Positions 53,521-61,992 of a stretch of 64,000 nt of DNA are shown piece after piece (position 1 is the stretch's first letter; each line of letters starts with the position of its first letter). The stretch is taken from positions 62,001-126,000 of the forward strand of contig NC_022044.1 of NCBI RefSeq assembly GCF_000444995.1. The letters run 5' to 3'. Source of the DNA: Paracoccus aminophilus JCM 7686 (lineage in GTDB: Bacteria > Pseudomonadota > Alphaproteobacteria > Rhodobacterales > Rhodobacteraceae). The notes beneath the pieces are model-generated. The model was not told the DNA's origin. It saw nothing but the letters and a program-made list of their open reading frames with translations, and did not search any database. The position numbers and the translations under genes were made by a program.

Positions 53521-54771
53521 TCAGTGCAGATTGGGCGTCGCGCCCATGCCTTTTTCGTCGATGGGAAGGCCGCGCTCGAAGCGGTCGAGCCGATAGAAGC
53601 GCGCGGTTTCATGCGGGGTGTCGGTGGCCAGAAGATGGGCAAAGGCATAGCCGCTGGCGGGGGTCGCCTTGAAGCCGCCGTAGCACCAACCGGCATTGAG
53701 ATAGAGCCCCTCGATCGGGGTCTTGTCGATGATCGGAGAGCCGTCCATCGACATATCCATGATGCCGCCCCAGACCCGCAGCAGACGCGCGCGCCCGATC
53801 GCAGGCATCAAGGCCATGCCACCCTGCGCGACATCCTCGATCACCGCCATATTGCCGCGTTGGGCATAGGAGTTGTACCCGTCGATATCGCCGCCGAAGA
53901 CCAGACCGCCCTTGTCGGATTGGCTGACATAGAAATGGCCCGCGCCGAAGGTGATGACGCCGTCAATCGTCGGCTTCAGCCCTTCGGAAACAAAGGCTTG
54001 CAGCACATGGCTTTCGATCGGCAGGCGCATTCCGGCCTTGGCCATGACCCGCCCCGACGAGCCCGCGACCGCGACGCCGACCTTGCCCGCGCCGATATAG
54101 CCGCGCGAGGTCTCGACCCCTTTGAGCTTGCCGTTCTCGATGCGGAAGCCGGTGACTTCGCAATTCTGGATCAGATCGACGCCTTCAAGATCAGCGCCGC
54201 GCGCATAGCCCCAGGCGACGCCGTCATGGCGCGCCGTGCCGCCGCGACGGTGCAGAAGACCGCCCTTGATCGGGAAGCGCGCATTCTCGAAATTGAGCCA
54301 GGGATACATCTTGCGCACGCCGTCCTGATCGAGCAGCTCGGCATCCGCGCCCGCCAAGATCATCGCATTGCCGCGACGACGGTAGGCATCGCGCTGCGCA
54401 TCGGTATGGAGCAGGTTCAGAATGCCGCGCTGGCTGACCATGGCGTTGAAGTTGAATTCCTGCTCGAGGTTTTCCCAGAGCTTCATCGAGAATTCATAAA
54501 ACGGCTCATTGCCCGGAAGCATGTAGTTCGAGCGGATGATCGTGGTGTTCCGCCCGATATTGCCCGAGCCCAGCCAGCTTTTCTCCAAGACCGCGATCCG
54601 GGCTTTCTTGAAGGTCTTGGCCAGATAATACGCCGTGGCAAGTCCGTGCCCGCCACCGCCCACGATGATATAATCATAGGAGGATTGCGGCTCCGGATTG
54701 CGCCAGATCGGCTTCCAACCCTTGTGGCCCGTCAGAGCCTCTTTGATCACCTTCAGCCCCGAATATCGCAC
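53521..54771 (-). CDS. soxB: Sarcosine oxidase beta subunit
   Basis: A 416-residue FAD subunit. The dinucleotide loop IIVGGGGHGLATAYYLAK (35-52) and C-terminal blocks MDGSPIIDKTPIEGLYLNAG and GFKATPASGYAFAHLLA are characteristic. It catalyses the primary amine oxidation. It starts the soxB-D-A-G-folD-purU series on the minus strand and is divergent from a GlxA-type AraC regulator. Eight bases separate it from soxD. Confidence 0.95.
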   Translation of the reverse strand: MRYSGLKVIKEALTGHKGWKPIWRNPEPQSSYDYIIVGGGGHGLATAYYLAKTFKKARIAVLEKSWLGSGNIGRNTTIIRSNYMLPGNEPFYEFSMKLWENLEQEFNFNAMVSQRGILNLLHTDAQRDAYRRRGNAMILAGADAELLDQDGVRKMYPWLNFENARFPIKGGLLHRRGGTARHDGVAWGYARGADLEGVDLIQNCEVTGFRIENGKLKGVETSRGYIGAGKVGVAVAGSSGRVMAKAGMRLPIESHVLQAFVSEGLKPTIDGVITFGAGHFYVSQSDKGGLVFGGDIDGYNSYAQRGNMAVIEDVAQGGMALMPAIGRARLLRVWGGIMDMSMDGSPIIDKTPIEGLYLNAGWCYGGFKATPASGYAFAHLLATDTPHETARFYRLDRFERGLPIDEKGMGATPNLH

Positions 54772-54791
54772 GGTGCACCTACTCCGATTCG

Positions 54792-54851
54792 TCTTTCCTC
54801 AGAAGAAAGATACGCCGCATTTTGGCCTGCATTTGTCCTTCACGGACAAAT
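54792..54851. promoter_or_regulatory. Two inverted repeats in the soxB / AraC divergent region
   Basis: First site: TCTTTC (54792-54797) and GAAAGA (54805-54810) with a 7-base spacer, the same pattern as in front of tdm. Second site: ATTTGTCC (54831-54838) and GGACAAAT (54844-54851) with a 5-base spacer, perfect over 8 bp. The second is the better candidate for the adjacent AraC-type regulator. Both lie within the 137-bp gap. Confidence 0.55.
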
Positions 54852-54908
54852 TATTGCCTGTTCTGGACGGAGGTGATTATAATTCGTCATCTGACAGACA
54901 TATGGATC

Positions 54909-55883
54909 ATGGCCGACATCACCCCTCCGCTGCGCATCGGCTTCGTGCTGACCGCCGATTATTCGCTGATGTCGCTGACCTCGGCGGTGGAACCTCTGCG
55001 CGCGGCCAATCATCTGGCCGGGCGCGAGCTTTATCGGCCCTCTTATCACTCGGTTGCGGGCGGCTTTGCCGCCTCGACCTCGGGCGGGGGATTTCAGACC
55101 TCGAAGCTACCCGCGGCCAGCGATCTCGATCTGGCGCTGGTGGTCGCGGGCGGCAACCCGCTGCTTTACGAGGATACGGCGCTCGCGCGCGGGCTGCGTG
55201 CGCTTAAGGCGCGGAAGCTGCCTCTGGGCGGGATTTCTGGCGGCGCGGCGATCCTCGCGCGGCTTGGGCTGATGGAGGGGCGGCGCTTCACCATCCACTG
55301 GGCCCATATCGACGCTTTGGCCGAAGAGCACCCCGATCTGCTGATCGAGCGCGCGCTTTATGTCATCGACCGCGACCGTTACAGCTGCGCGGGCGGGGTT
55401 GCGGCGCTGGATATGATGTGCGCGCTGATTGCGCGTGATCACGGCGCGGCGTTTGCGCGGCAGGTCGCGGAATGGTTCATCCATTCGCGCGCGCGCGGTG
55501 CCGACGAGCCCCAGCAATCGCCCGCCGCCGAACGGTTCGAGCTGCGTCATCCGATGCTCGCCCAAGCCGTCGATCTGATGTTCGGCCATCTCGCCGACCC
55601 GCTCTCGCCCGACCAGATCGCGGCGCAGGTCGGTTGCAGCCCGCGCCAGCTCCAGCGGCTGTTCAACGACCAGCTCGGCGCCTCGATGATGGCCTTTTAC
55701 CGCGAGATGCGGCTGAAAAAGGCCGATGAGCTGGTGCAGCAAACGACGCTCTCGATGCTCGATGTCGCGCTGGTGACGGGCTTTACCAGCGCCGCGCATT
55801 TCTCGCGGCTCTATACCGAGCGGTTCGGGATGCCGCCCGCGCGGCGACGCCAAGCGATGCGCAAGGGAGCAGGGGCCAGATAG
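54909..55883 (+). CDS. GlxA-type AraC-family regulator (GbdR/SouR-like)
   Basis: A 324-residue regulator with an N-terminal GATase1-like domain (RIGFVLTADYSLMSLTSAVEPLRAANHL) and a C-terminal AraC DNA-binding domain (about 215-315, DPLSPDQIAAQVGCSPRQLQ and ALVTGFTSAAHFSRLYTERF). It resembles GbdR and SouR, activators of betaine and sarcosine catabolism, and is divergent from soxB. The ATG at 54909 is in the right place for the domain start; the frame extends upstream but through the promoter. It ends at a terminator shared with the convergent APC permease. Confidence 0.86.
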   Translation: MADITPPLRIGFVLTADYSLMSLTSAVEPLRAANHLAGRELYRPSYHSVAGGFAASTSGGGFQTSKLPAASDLDLALVVAGGNPLLYEDTALARGLRALKARKLPLGGISGGAAILARLGLMEGRRFTIHWAHIDALAEEHPDLLIERALYVIDRDRYSCAGGVAALDMMCALIARDHGAAFARQVAEWFIHSRARGADEPQQSPAAERFELRHPMLAQAVDLMFGHLADPLSPDQIAAQVGCSPRQLQRLFNDQLGASMMAFYREMRLKKADELVQQTTLSMLDVALVTGFTSAAHFSRLYTERFGMPPARRRQAMRKGAGAR

Positions 55884-55897
55884 CCGCCATAAACAAA

Positions 55898-55916
55898 CGG
55901 GGCCCGAGGGGCCCCG
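55898..55916. terminator. Bidirectional terminator between AraC gene and APC permease copy 2
   Basis: CGGGGCCC (55898-55905) and GGGCCCCG (55909-55916) form a perfect 8-bp stem with a GAG loop; AAACAAA precedes and CTTC follows. It lies between two converging genes. Confidence 0.7.
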
Positions 55917-55943
55917 CTTCCAGTCGGTTCCGGCAGGACAGGC

Positions 55944-57749
55944 TCAGGTCGGCAGCTGGAAGAACCAGTTGCTGACCAGCACGACCGTCGCCCCGGCAAT
56001 CAGCGCGACATAGGGCAAGATCCCCGCCCGACGCGGCCCGAGATCGCCGTCATCCTTGAGACCAAGATCCTCCATTGCCTCACGCGGGAAATGGCCCTTG
56101 TCCTGATAGAAATGGCGATACCAGAAGACCGGCAGAATGAAGCTCGCGAAGATCAGCCCCGACCACAAGGCGCCGGAATAGCCCCAAACCTTGGCGCCAG
56201 CGCCGAGGAACATCGCGTTGACGAAGGCCAGCAGCGTGTTGAAGCCGATGAGCAGCGTCGGCGCTTTCCACGGGCGCACCAGATGCGGGCTGTCGATGCG
56301 GTGGATCCAGCCGGCGTTCAGGTTGAAGAAGTTGAACATGATATAGCCGACGTTCGAAATCGCGAGCACGTAGAAATAGCCCGTCGCATCCGAGGCCAGC
56401 GCCAGCAGGAAGACGTTGAAGCCAAGGTCGGTCCACATTGCATTGGTCGGCGCGCCATGCTCGTTCACATGGCTGAGGTATTTCGGCAGCCAGCCATCGC
56501 GCGAGCCCTGATAAAGCGTGCGCGACGAGCCCGCCATCGCGGTCATGATCGCGAGGAAGAGCGCGAGGATCATCAGGATCACGAGGATCTGGGTGATCAC
56601 CGGACCGCCGTTGACAAGACCGGCCAGCGCGGCGCCGATGCCGGTGCCGTCCACGATCCCGGGGGCAAGCATGCCCTCATGGCCGAGAACGCCCTGGAAG
56701 GCGAAGGGAATCAGGAAGAAGAAGACCATGCAGAGCAGGCCCGAATAGAAGATCGCCTTGAACGTATCGGTGGCGGGGTTCTTGAATTCGGCGGTGTAGC
56801 ATACGGCGGTTTCAAAGCCATAGGTCGACCAGGCGGCAATATACATCGCGCCAAGGAACAGCGTCCAGCCGCCGATGTTCCAGGCCCCGTCGGTCGAGGC
56901 ATAAGCGGCGGTCGGCGGCACGATTCCGGTGACGTTCATCGAGTTGATCGAGCCGTTCAGGATCGGCACCAGACCGACCAGCAGAAGCGGGATCAGCACG
57001 ACCAGCGCCATCAGCTTTTGCGATTTCGCGGTCGAGGAAATCCCCCGGTGCTGAATCGCGAAGATGATCAGCATCAGCACGACGCCGATCAGGAAGGTCG
57101 CGTTGAAATGCAGCGTGCCAAGGCCCGGAATGGTGAAGGTCAGCGCCTCCCAGGTGCGGAAGGCCGGGGTCAGCGCGCTGACGCCATCAGCTTGGGCGAC
57201 GGCCTGAATCGCGGCCTCGGCCGAGAGGCCCGGATGGGCGGCCAGATAATCGACGACCGATTGGGTTTGTGCCGTGTAATCAGCAAGATGGGCCGTAACC
57301 CACGCCACGACCTGCTGGCTTTCCGCCAGCGGCACCGGAAAGAGCGCGTTCAGGATATAGCCCGCCGCAATCGCACAGCCGAGCGAGAGAACCGGGCTCC
57401 AGGCGAACCAGTTGCACCAGACAGAGAGCGGTGCGATCAGCTTGGAATAGCGCAGCCATGCGGTCGCGCCATAGACCGAGGTGCCGCCGGATTTATTGCC
57501 GAACATCCCGGCCATTTCGGCATAGGTGAAGCTTTGCAGAAAGCCCATGCACATCGAGAGCATCCAGACGACGAAAGCGGCCTTCCCGGCCACGCCCGCA
57601 ATCCCCCCGATCGAGAAGAGCACCAGAGGCGGCACGCCAGCCGCCACCCAGAAAGCCCCTCGCCAGGTGAGGGTACGATGCAACCGATGCGTCGTCCCCG
57701 CGCCCTCGCCTGTCCCGGCCAGCGGGCCGGATGTTGATTGATCAACCAT
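55944..57749 (-). CDS. APC-superfamily permease (copy 2), candidate methylated-amine importer
   Basis: A 601-residue permease that aligns along its whole length with the one at 26934-28754 (FWVAAGVPPLVLFSIGGIAG and YAEMAGMFGNKSGGTSVYGA are identical). About twelve membrane segments follow a 30-residue soluble N-terminus that differs between copies. I chose the ATG at 57749 (MVDQSTSG); Met at 57782 or 57836 would add residues. It is downstream of tmm copy 2, with small open frames in between. A role in uptake of trimethylamine or a similar compound is inferred from the repeated gene pairing. Confidence 0.84.
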   Translation of the reverse strand: MVDQSTSGPLAGTGEGAGTTHRLHRTLTWRGAFWVAAGVPPLVLFSIGGIAGVAGKAAFVVWMLSMCMGFLQSFTYAEMAGMFGNKSGGTSVYGATAWLRYSKLIAPLSVWCNWFAWSPVLSLGCAIAAGYILNALFPVPLAESQQVVAWVTAHLADYTAQTQSVVDYLAAHPGLSAEAAIQAVAQADGVSALTPAFRTWEALTFTIPGLGTLHFNATFLIGVVLMLIIFAIQHRGISSTAKSQKLMALVVLIPLLLVGLVPILNGSINSMNVTGIVPPTAAYASTDGAWNIGGWTLFLGAMYIAAWSTYGFETAVCYTAEFKNPATDTFKAIFYSGLLCMVFFFLIPFAFQGVLGHEGMLAPGIVDGTGIGAALAGLVNGGPVITQILVILMILALFLAIMTAMAGSSRTLYQGSRDGWLPKYLSHVNEHGAPTNAMWTDLGFNVFLLALASDATGYFYVLAISNVGYIMFNFFNLNAGWIHRIDSPHLVRPWKAPTLLIGFNTLLAFVNAMFLGAGAKVWGYSGALWSGLIFASFILPVFWYRHFYQDKGHFPREAMEDLGLKDDGDLGPRRAGILPYVALIAGATVVLVSNWFFQLPT

Positions 57750-58002
57750 ATTTGCGTTTCCCTGTTGGACAAGCCGCTTCATGACCTTGTCGCGGTCCTT
57801 GTAAGGCCGGCTTGGTATGTCGCTCACCCGGGGCATCCTCCATGTCCCGGCTGTCGTCGCTTGTGGTCCTTGTCAGAGCATCAGACGCCTTCGGCCCCGA
57901 CCGCAAAGCGGCGGGGCTGATGTGCTGATCCCCGAAACCCCACCTTGGACGGGCGGGGGGCTCGGAGCTGGCCAGCATCGGAACATACCGGGCTGCCATC
58001 AT
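57742..58002 (-). CDS. Small hypothetical frame overlapping the APC permease start
   Basis: An 86-residue open frame beginning MMAARYVPMLASSE. AGAGAGG lies five bases before the first ATG, and third codon positions are moderately GC-rich. It overlaps the start of the permease by eight bases. I recognise no domain, and there is no matching gene beside APC copy 1. It may be spurious. Confidence 0.3.
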   Translation of the reverse strand: MMAARYVPMLASSEPPARPRWGFGDQHISPAALRSGPKASDALTRTTSDDSRDMEDAPGERHTKPALQGPRQGHEAACPTGKRKYG

Positions 58003-58034
58003 ATCGAACCTCTCTGACAAAGCGCGCCGCGGTT

Positions 58035-58319
58035 TCAGGACCGCGATCGTTCTTTCTTGGGGTCGTCATGTGGGAAGGCCGAGACGCGTCGCAGCCGGTC
58101 GATCCCGGGCCCGTCGCATATCTCGGCTTCGATCTCTCCGGGGTTCGTCCCGGTCAGCACGGGCTGGTTTGTCCAGCGCGGCATAAGGCGGGCAGGGGCC
58201 CGGTCGGAAACAGAATGGCGCTGAGCGCCCGGCAGCGGCAGCACCCCGATTTGCGCAAAACTTCCGCCCGATCCGGGCGGGACTGCCCTGAGATGCTGCA
58301 GGCGGGAGATGGCGCTCAT
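58035..58319 (-). CDS. Small hypothetical protein between tmm and APC permease
   Basis: A 94-residue frame beginning MSAISRLQHLRAVPPG. It has a strong ribosome site (GGAGG five bases before the ATG) and GC-rich third positions like its neighbours. It is rich in Pro and Arg, without a signal peptide or membrane segment, and ends in KKERSRS. I do not recognise it. It follows tmm copy 2 by 59 bases and may be co-transcribed. The stop codon lies inside a hairpin (58028-58045, arms CGCGGT and ACCGCG). No counterpart is seen beside tmm copy 1. Confidence 0.5.
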   Translation of the reverse strand: MSAISRLQHLRAVPPGSGGSFAQIGVLPLPGAQRHSVSDRAPARLMPRWTNQPVLTGTNPGEIEAEICDGPGIDRLRRVSAFPHDDPKKERSRS

Positions 58320-58347
58320 CGGGGCCTCCGGTGCCGAAGGGATGCAA

Positions 58348-58365
58348 GCGGCGCCAAAACGCCGC
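58348..58365 (-). other. Hairpin after tmm copy 2
   Basis: GCGGCG (58348-58353) and CGCCGC (58360-58365) pair over 6 bp around CCAAAA, 14 bases after the tmm stop. There is no T-tract on the minus strand, so read-through to the downstream genes is expected. Confidence 0.5.
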
Positions 58366-58378
58366 CCGCAGAGTCACG

Positions 58379-59722
58379 TCAGTTCTTCAGATAGGCTTCC
58401 ATCGAATCGTCCAGCGCATCCTTCCACGGCGTATGGTGCACGGGCGCCATGGTGCCGGTGATGACCGAGCGATAGGGGTGATTGCGGAATGCCATAATGT
58501 CTTCGGCCTTGTGATGCTTCCATTCATAGAAGGCGTCACAGGCTCCGTCTACGTTGAAGCTTGGATAATCGGTCTCTGCAATCAATTCTTTGACGTAATC
58601 GCCCTGATATTTGATTGCATATTTAACATCCGGATCAGCTTCTTCGCGCGTTTCGCGCTCGGTCACATCATCAAGCAGCACTTGCTTGTCGGTCGGAACC
58701 TCGATCCGGCCCAGGATAATGTCGCGGACATACCAGGCCTGAGCGTCGAACATGTTGAAGGTGAACCACTGATCCTGCATGCCGACATAGAACATGCGCG
58801 GATTGTTGACGTAGACGACGCCCTTGTAGAGATCCGCCGCCGCCAGCCGGTTCGCGGTCTTGAGCCGCAGATCGTCGGGCAGGAAGGGGAAGTAGTGGCG
58901 GTAGCCCGTGCACAGGATGATCGAATCGATCTCTTTGCTCGAGCCGTCGCTGAAGAAGACCGTCTTGCCCTCGACACGCACCAGCGCGGGCTTTTCTTCC
59001 CAGTTGTCGGGCCATTTGAAGCCCATCGGCGACGAGCGATAGCACGAGGTCACCGATTTCGCGCCGTATTTCCAGACCTGCGAGCCGATATCTTCGGCCG
59101 AATAGCTGGAGCCGACGACAAGCACATCCTGACCCGAGAATTCGCGCGCATCGCGGAAATCATGGGCATGGGTGATGCGGCCATAGAATTGGTTGAACCC
59201 GGGATATTCCGGCACGTTCGGGCTGGAGAAGTGGCCCGAGGCGACGATCACATGATCGAAACGCTCTCTGTAGACATGGTCATTTTCCATGTCATGCACG
59301 GTCACGGTGAAATCATTGGCCTGCGGATCGAACTCGACCCAGCGGATGACCGAATTGAAGCGGATCCAGTCGCGAACGCCTGCTTTCAGCACACGGCCTT
59401 CGATATAGTCGAACATGACGGCGCGCGGCGGATAGGATGCGATCTGCTTGCCGAAATGCTCTTCGAAGGAATAGTCGGCGAATTCGAGCCCCTCTTTCGG
59501 GCCGTTGGTCCAGAGATAGCGATACATCGAGCCATGAACCGGCTCGCCATGTTCGTCCGTCCCGGTGCGCCAGGTGTAGTTCCACAGGCCACCCCAGTTC
59601 GACTGTTTCTCGAAACAGACAACCTCTGGGATCTCGGCGCCTTTGCGGGCGGCAGATTGAAAGGCACGCAATTGGGCAAGGCCAGAGGGGCCGGCGCCGA
59701 TAACGGCGACTCGCTTCGTCAT
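58379..59722 (-). CDS. tmm: Trimethylamine monooxygenase (copy 2)
   Basis: A 447-residue flavin monooxygenase of exactly the same length as copy 1. FAD site GAGPSG (9-14), FMO motif [11 protein letters not shown] (179-189), NADPH site GSSYSAE (204-210, with Tyr207). In the first 120 residues roughly nine in ten positions are the same as in copy 1; the middle and end differ more. GGAGTG precedes the ATG. Both copies keep all cofactor motifs, so both should be active; they may differ in substrate preference (trimethylamine, dimethyl sulfide) or in regulation. It is divergent from an orphan binding-protein-like gene. Confidence 0.95.
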   Translation of the reverse strand: MTKRVAVIGAGPSGLAQLRAFQSAARKGAEIPEVVCFEKQSNWGGLWNYTWRTGTDEHGEPVHGSMYRYLWTNGPKEGLEFADYSFEEHFGKQIASYPPRAVMFDYIEGRVLKAGVRDWIRFNSVIRWVEFDPQANDFTVTVHDMENDHVYRERFDHVIVASGHFSSPNVPEYPGFNQFYGRITHAHDFRDAREFSGQDVLVVGSSYSAEDIGSQVWKYGAKSVTSCYRSSPMGFKWPDNWEEKPALVRVEGKTVFFSDGSSKEIDSIILCTGYRHYFPFLPDDLRLKTANRLAAADLYKGVVYVNNPRMFYVGMQDQWFTFNMFDAQAWYVRDIILGRIEVPTDKQVLLDDVTERETREEADPDVKYAIKYQGDYVKELIAETDYPSFNVDGACDAFYEWKHHKAEDIMAFRNHPYRSVITGTMAPVHHTPWKDALDDSMEAYLKN

Positions 59723-59741
59723 ACTTCACTCCCGGTGGTTC

Positions 59742-59782
59742 GGACCAATTTACAGATCCGATGCGTTTGGCATGGACCAATT
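59742..59782. promoter_or_regulatory. Direct repeats GGACCAATT upstream of tmm copy 2
   Basis: GGACCAATT occurs at 59742-59750 and 59774-59782, 32 bp apart (about three helical turns), in the 165-bp divergent region between tmm copy 2 and the binding-protein-like gene. A related sequence lies at 61942-61963 next to the FadR-type gene, which makes that protein the candidate binder. Confidence 0.5.
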
Positions 59783-59887
59783 AGTAGCCCAGCTTCTCCA
59801 CGGGTCAAGAATATTTATTGCTGGGAAGATGCCCGCTTTGAAATTTGGCGAAACTCGGCATAAATTCAGGCAAATCAGGATGGGGCT

Positions 59888-61174
59888 ATGCAAATCTCTT
59901 TGGCACAACGGCTGGCGGTGGCCGGAACCCTGCCGCGAAATCTGCACCGCGCCACCGCTCCGGTCCGAATCGGCCTGATCGCGCCGCTCAGCGGGCGTTC
60001 TGCGCCTTGGGGCAAGCCGGGGCTGGAAGGCTGCCAGATCTGGGCGGATTGGGTGAATGAGCAGGGCGGGCTGATCGTCGGCCCGCGCCGCCAACGCGTC
60101 GAACTGCTGGCGCGCGATGCGGCGCTCGGCCCCGAGGAAACCCGGATGGCCGCGATCGAGCTGGTCGAGCGCTGCGGCGCGCGCATCCTGCTGACGCTTG
60201 GCGGCGATACGCTTTCGCTCGCGCTGCCCTGGCTGATGGCGCATCGCGTGTTGACGACCACGCTTCTGCCCTTCGATCTGTCGCCCGACACACCGACCCT
60301 GATCGCGCCGACCGAGATCCATCCGCTTCTGGTCGTCACCGGCGTCGAATGGCTGGCCGAGAACCGCCCCGATCTGCGCCGCGTCGCGCTGTGCTCGCAA
60401 GAGGATATGCTGGGCCTGCCCTCGCTCGCGACCTATCGCGCCGCCTTTGCTGCCGAGGGCATGAGCATCACCCGCGAGCTGCGCTATCCCGCCACCGGCG
60501 CCGATGCGACAGAAATGGTCGCGGCGATGCTGGCCGATGATCCGGATATTCTGTGCTGGTGCTCGTCGGAGCCCTATATGGTCCATGCCCTGACCGAAGC
60601 CGCCTTCGAGGCCGGTTTCCGCGGCCCGATCCTGTGCTGCACCGGCGATCAATATCAACGTATGGTCGCGCGCACCTCCGTTGATTTCATGGAGAATTTC
60701 ATCTTCCAATTCCCCGATTTCGACGATCCCGCCTTGGCAGGCCGCGCCTTTTACTTCTGTCAGCCCGCCGCCTTCCACGCCGCCTATCAGCAGCGCTTTC
60801 CCGGCCATTGGTCGGCGGTGAGTTGGGAATATGCCGGGGCTTTGGATCTGTGGCAGCAGGCGGTCGAGATCGCCGGGACCACCGACCCGCGCCGCGTGCT
60901 TGAGGCGATGAAACGGGGCGGGCAGATGATGCATGCCTTCGGCCCGGCGCGCTGGTCAGGCGAAACGCTGTTCGGGATCGACAATGCGCTGATTGGCAAT
61001 TGGCCGGTGGTGCGGGTAACCGGCGGCGTCGCGCGCATCGCGGGATTCCGCTCTATTCTCGATTGGCTTGGCCGTCACGAAGCCCGATTGAGCCGCGAAA
61101 TGGAGGCGCTTGGCCTGCTCTGGCCGCAACGCGCGGCGCGCATGGCGGGGGCGGCGATCAATCCTCTTGCATGA
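59888..61174 (+). CDS. Orphan branched-chain/amide-type ligand-binding protein without signal peptide
   Basis: A 428-residue type I periplasmic-binding-fold protein like urea/short-chain amide or branched-chain amino-acid receptors (RIGLIAPLSGRSAPWGKPGL near residue 27, GVEWLAENRPDLRRVALCSQ in the middle). The first 25 residues contain several Arg and no hydrophobic core, so no export signal is visible. No permease or ATPase is nearby. A cytoplasmic sensor role, as for AmiC in amidase regulation, is therefore possible. It is divergent from tmm copy 2 and its 3' end overlaps the convergent FadR-type gene by 17 bases. Annotation as a transporter part should be viewed with caution. Confidence 0.75.
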   Translation: MQISLAQRLAVAGTLPRNLHRATAPVRIGLIAPLSGRSAPWGKPGLEGCQIWADWVNEQGGLIVGPRRQRVELLARDAALGPEETRMAAIELVERCGARILLTLGGDTLSLALPWLMAHRVLTTTLLPFDLSPDTPTLIAPTEIHPLLVVTGVEWLAENRPDLRRVALCSQEDMLGLPSLATYRAAFAAEGMSITRELRYPATGADATEMVAAMLADDPDILCWCSSEPYMVHALTEAAFEAGFRGPILCCTGDQYQRMVARTSVDFMENFIFQFPDFDDPALAGRAFYFCQPAAFHAAYQQRFPGHWSAVSWEYAGALDLWQQAVEIAGTTDPRRVLEAMKRGGQMMHAFGPARWSGETLFGIDNALIGNWPVVRVTGGVARIAGFRSILDWLGRHEARLSREMEALGLLWPQRAARMAGAAINPLA

Positions 61175-61937
61175 GCAGGCGCTGCTCTTCGATCAGCATG
61201 TCCTGCACCAGCTCCGAAGCCTCGGCGACATCGCGTGAGACCAGCGCGCTCACCAGCGCGGCATGGGCTTGGCACAGATAATGGATGCGTTCGCTCGTCA
61301 TCTGGCGGCGCAGCATGGCGGCGCGATGTGGCTGGCGGCGCGTCTTGACGATGAGATGATAGCAGGCGAGCAGCAGCGGATTGCCCGTGCCTTCCGCGAG
61401 CTTGAGCTGGAATTCCTCTTCCAGACGGGCAAAACCGGTCGGGTCCGAGGTCGTGCGCATCGCATCGCTAAGCTGAACCAGCGCGTCGAGCGTCGCAGAC
61501 GGCATGTTCAGAATGGCCAGCCGGGCGATTTCGGGCTCAAGAATCCCGCGCATGACATGGAGATGCAGCGGCCCGGTGGTCACTGCAACCGAGGCGCTGC
61601 TTCCGGGAAGCTCGGGCTCTGACACGTAAGAGCCTGCCCCGGCGCGACGACGGATCAGGCCATTTTCTTCAAGAACATCAAGAGCTTCGCGCAAGGTATT
61701 GCGGGCGACTTGCAAGCTTGCGGCAAGCTGTCGTTCCGCCGGCAGTCGGCTGCCACGCGGGTAATCCCCCGCGGCAAGCCGGGCGCTCAGCTCTTCGACG
61801 ATCATCTGCACTGCCGATCCGGACGCGGTTCTATCGGGGACCGGAGATTGCGGCGACGGCAAGGAAGAAGACAAGGAACAAACCCCGAAACGGAATACAC
61901 CTTTTGTAGCGTCTCGTTCCGGAGCCTGCCAGTCCAA
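61158..61937 (-). CDS. FadR-type GntR-family regulator
   Basis: A regulator of up to 259 residues with an N-terminal winged helix (about 44-110, RLPAERQLAASLQVARNTLR) and a C-terminal FCD all-helical effector domain (GILEPEIARLAILNMPSATL onwards). The start is uncertain: the longest frame begins with TTG at 61937, directly beside repeated operator-like sequence, so a TTG at 61874 is also reasonable. It lies 55 bp behind gmaS on the same strand and converges with the orphan binding protein. It may govern tmm copy 2 and the gmaS/mgs genes. FCD proteins usually bind small organic acids. Confidence 0.82.
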   Translation of the reverse strand: MDWQAPERDATKGVFRFGVCSLSSSLPSPQSPVPDRTASGSAVQMIVEELSARLAAGDYPRGSRLPAERQLAASLQVARNTLREALDVLEENGLIRRRAGAGSYVSEPELPGSSASVAVTTGPLHLHVMRGILEPEIARLAILNMPSATLDALVQLSDAMRTTSDPTGFARLEEEFQLKLAEGTGNPLLLACYHLIVKTRRQPHRAAMLRRQMTSERIHYLCQAHAALVSALVSRDVAEASELVQDMLIEEQRLLMQED

Positions 61938-61941
61938 AAAG

Positions 61942-61963
61942 GAACCAATTGAGCCAATTTACA
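61942..61963. promoter_or_regulatory. Repeated CCAATT motif between gmaS and the FadR-type gene
   Basis: ACCAATT at 61944-61950 is followed by CCAATTTACA at 61954-61963. The ten bases CCAATTTACA recur exactly at 59745-59754 upstream of tmm copy 2. The place suggests autoregulation of the FadR-type gene; evidence is sequence repetition only. Confidence 0.45.
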
Positions 61964-61992
61964 TTTTGACGCAAGCCCCGTCAGCGCTCGGT

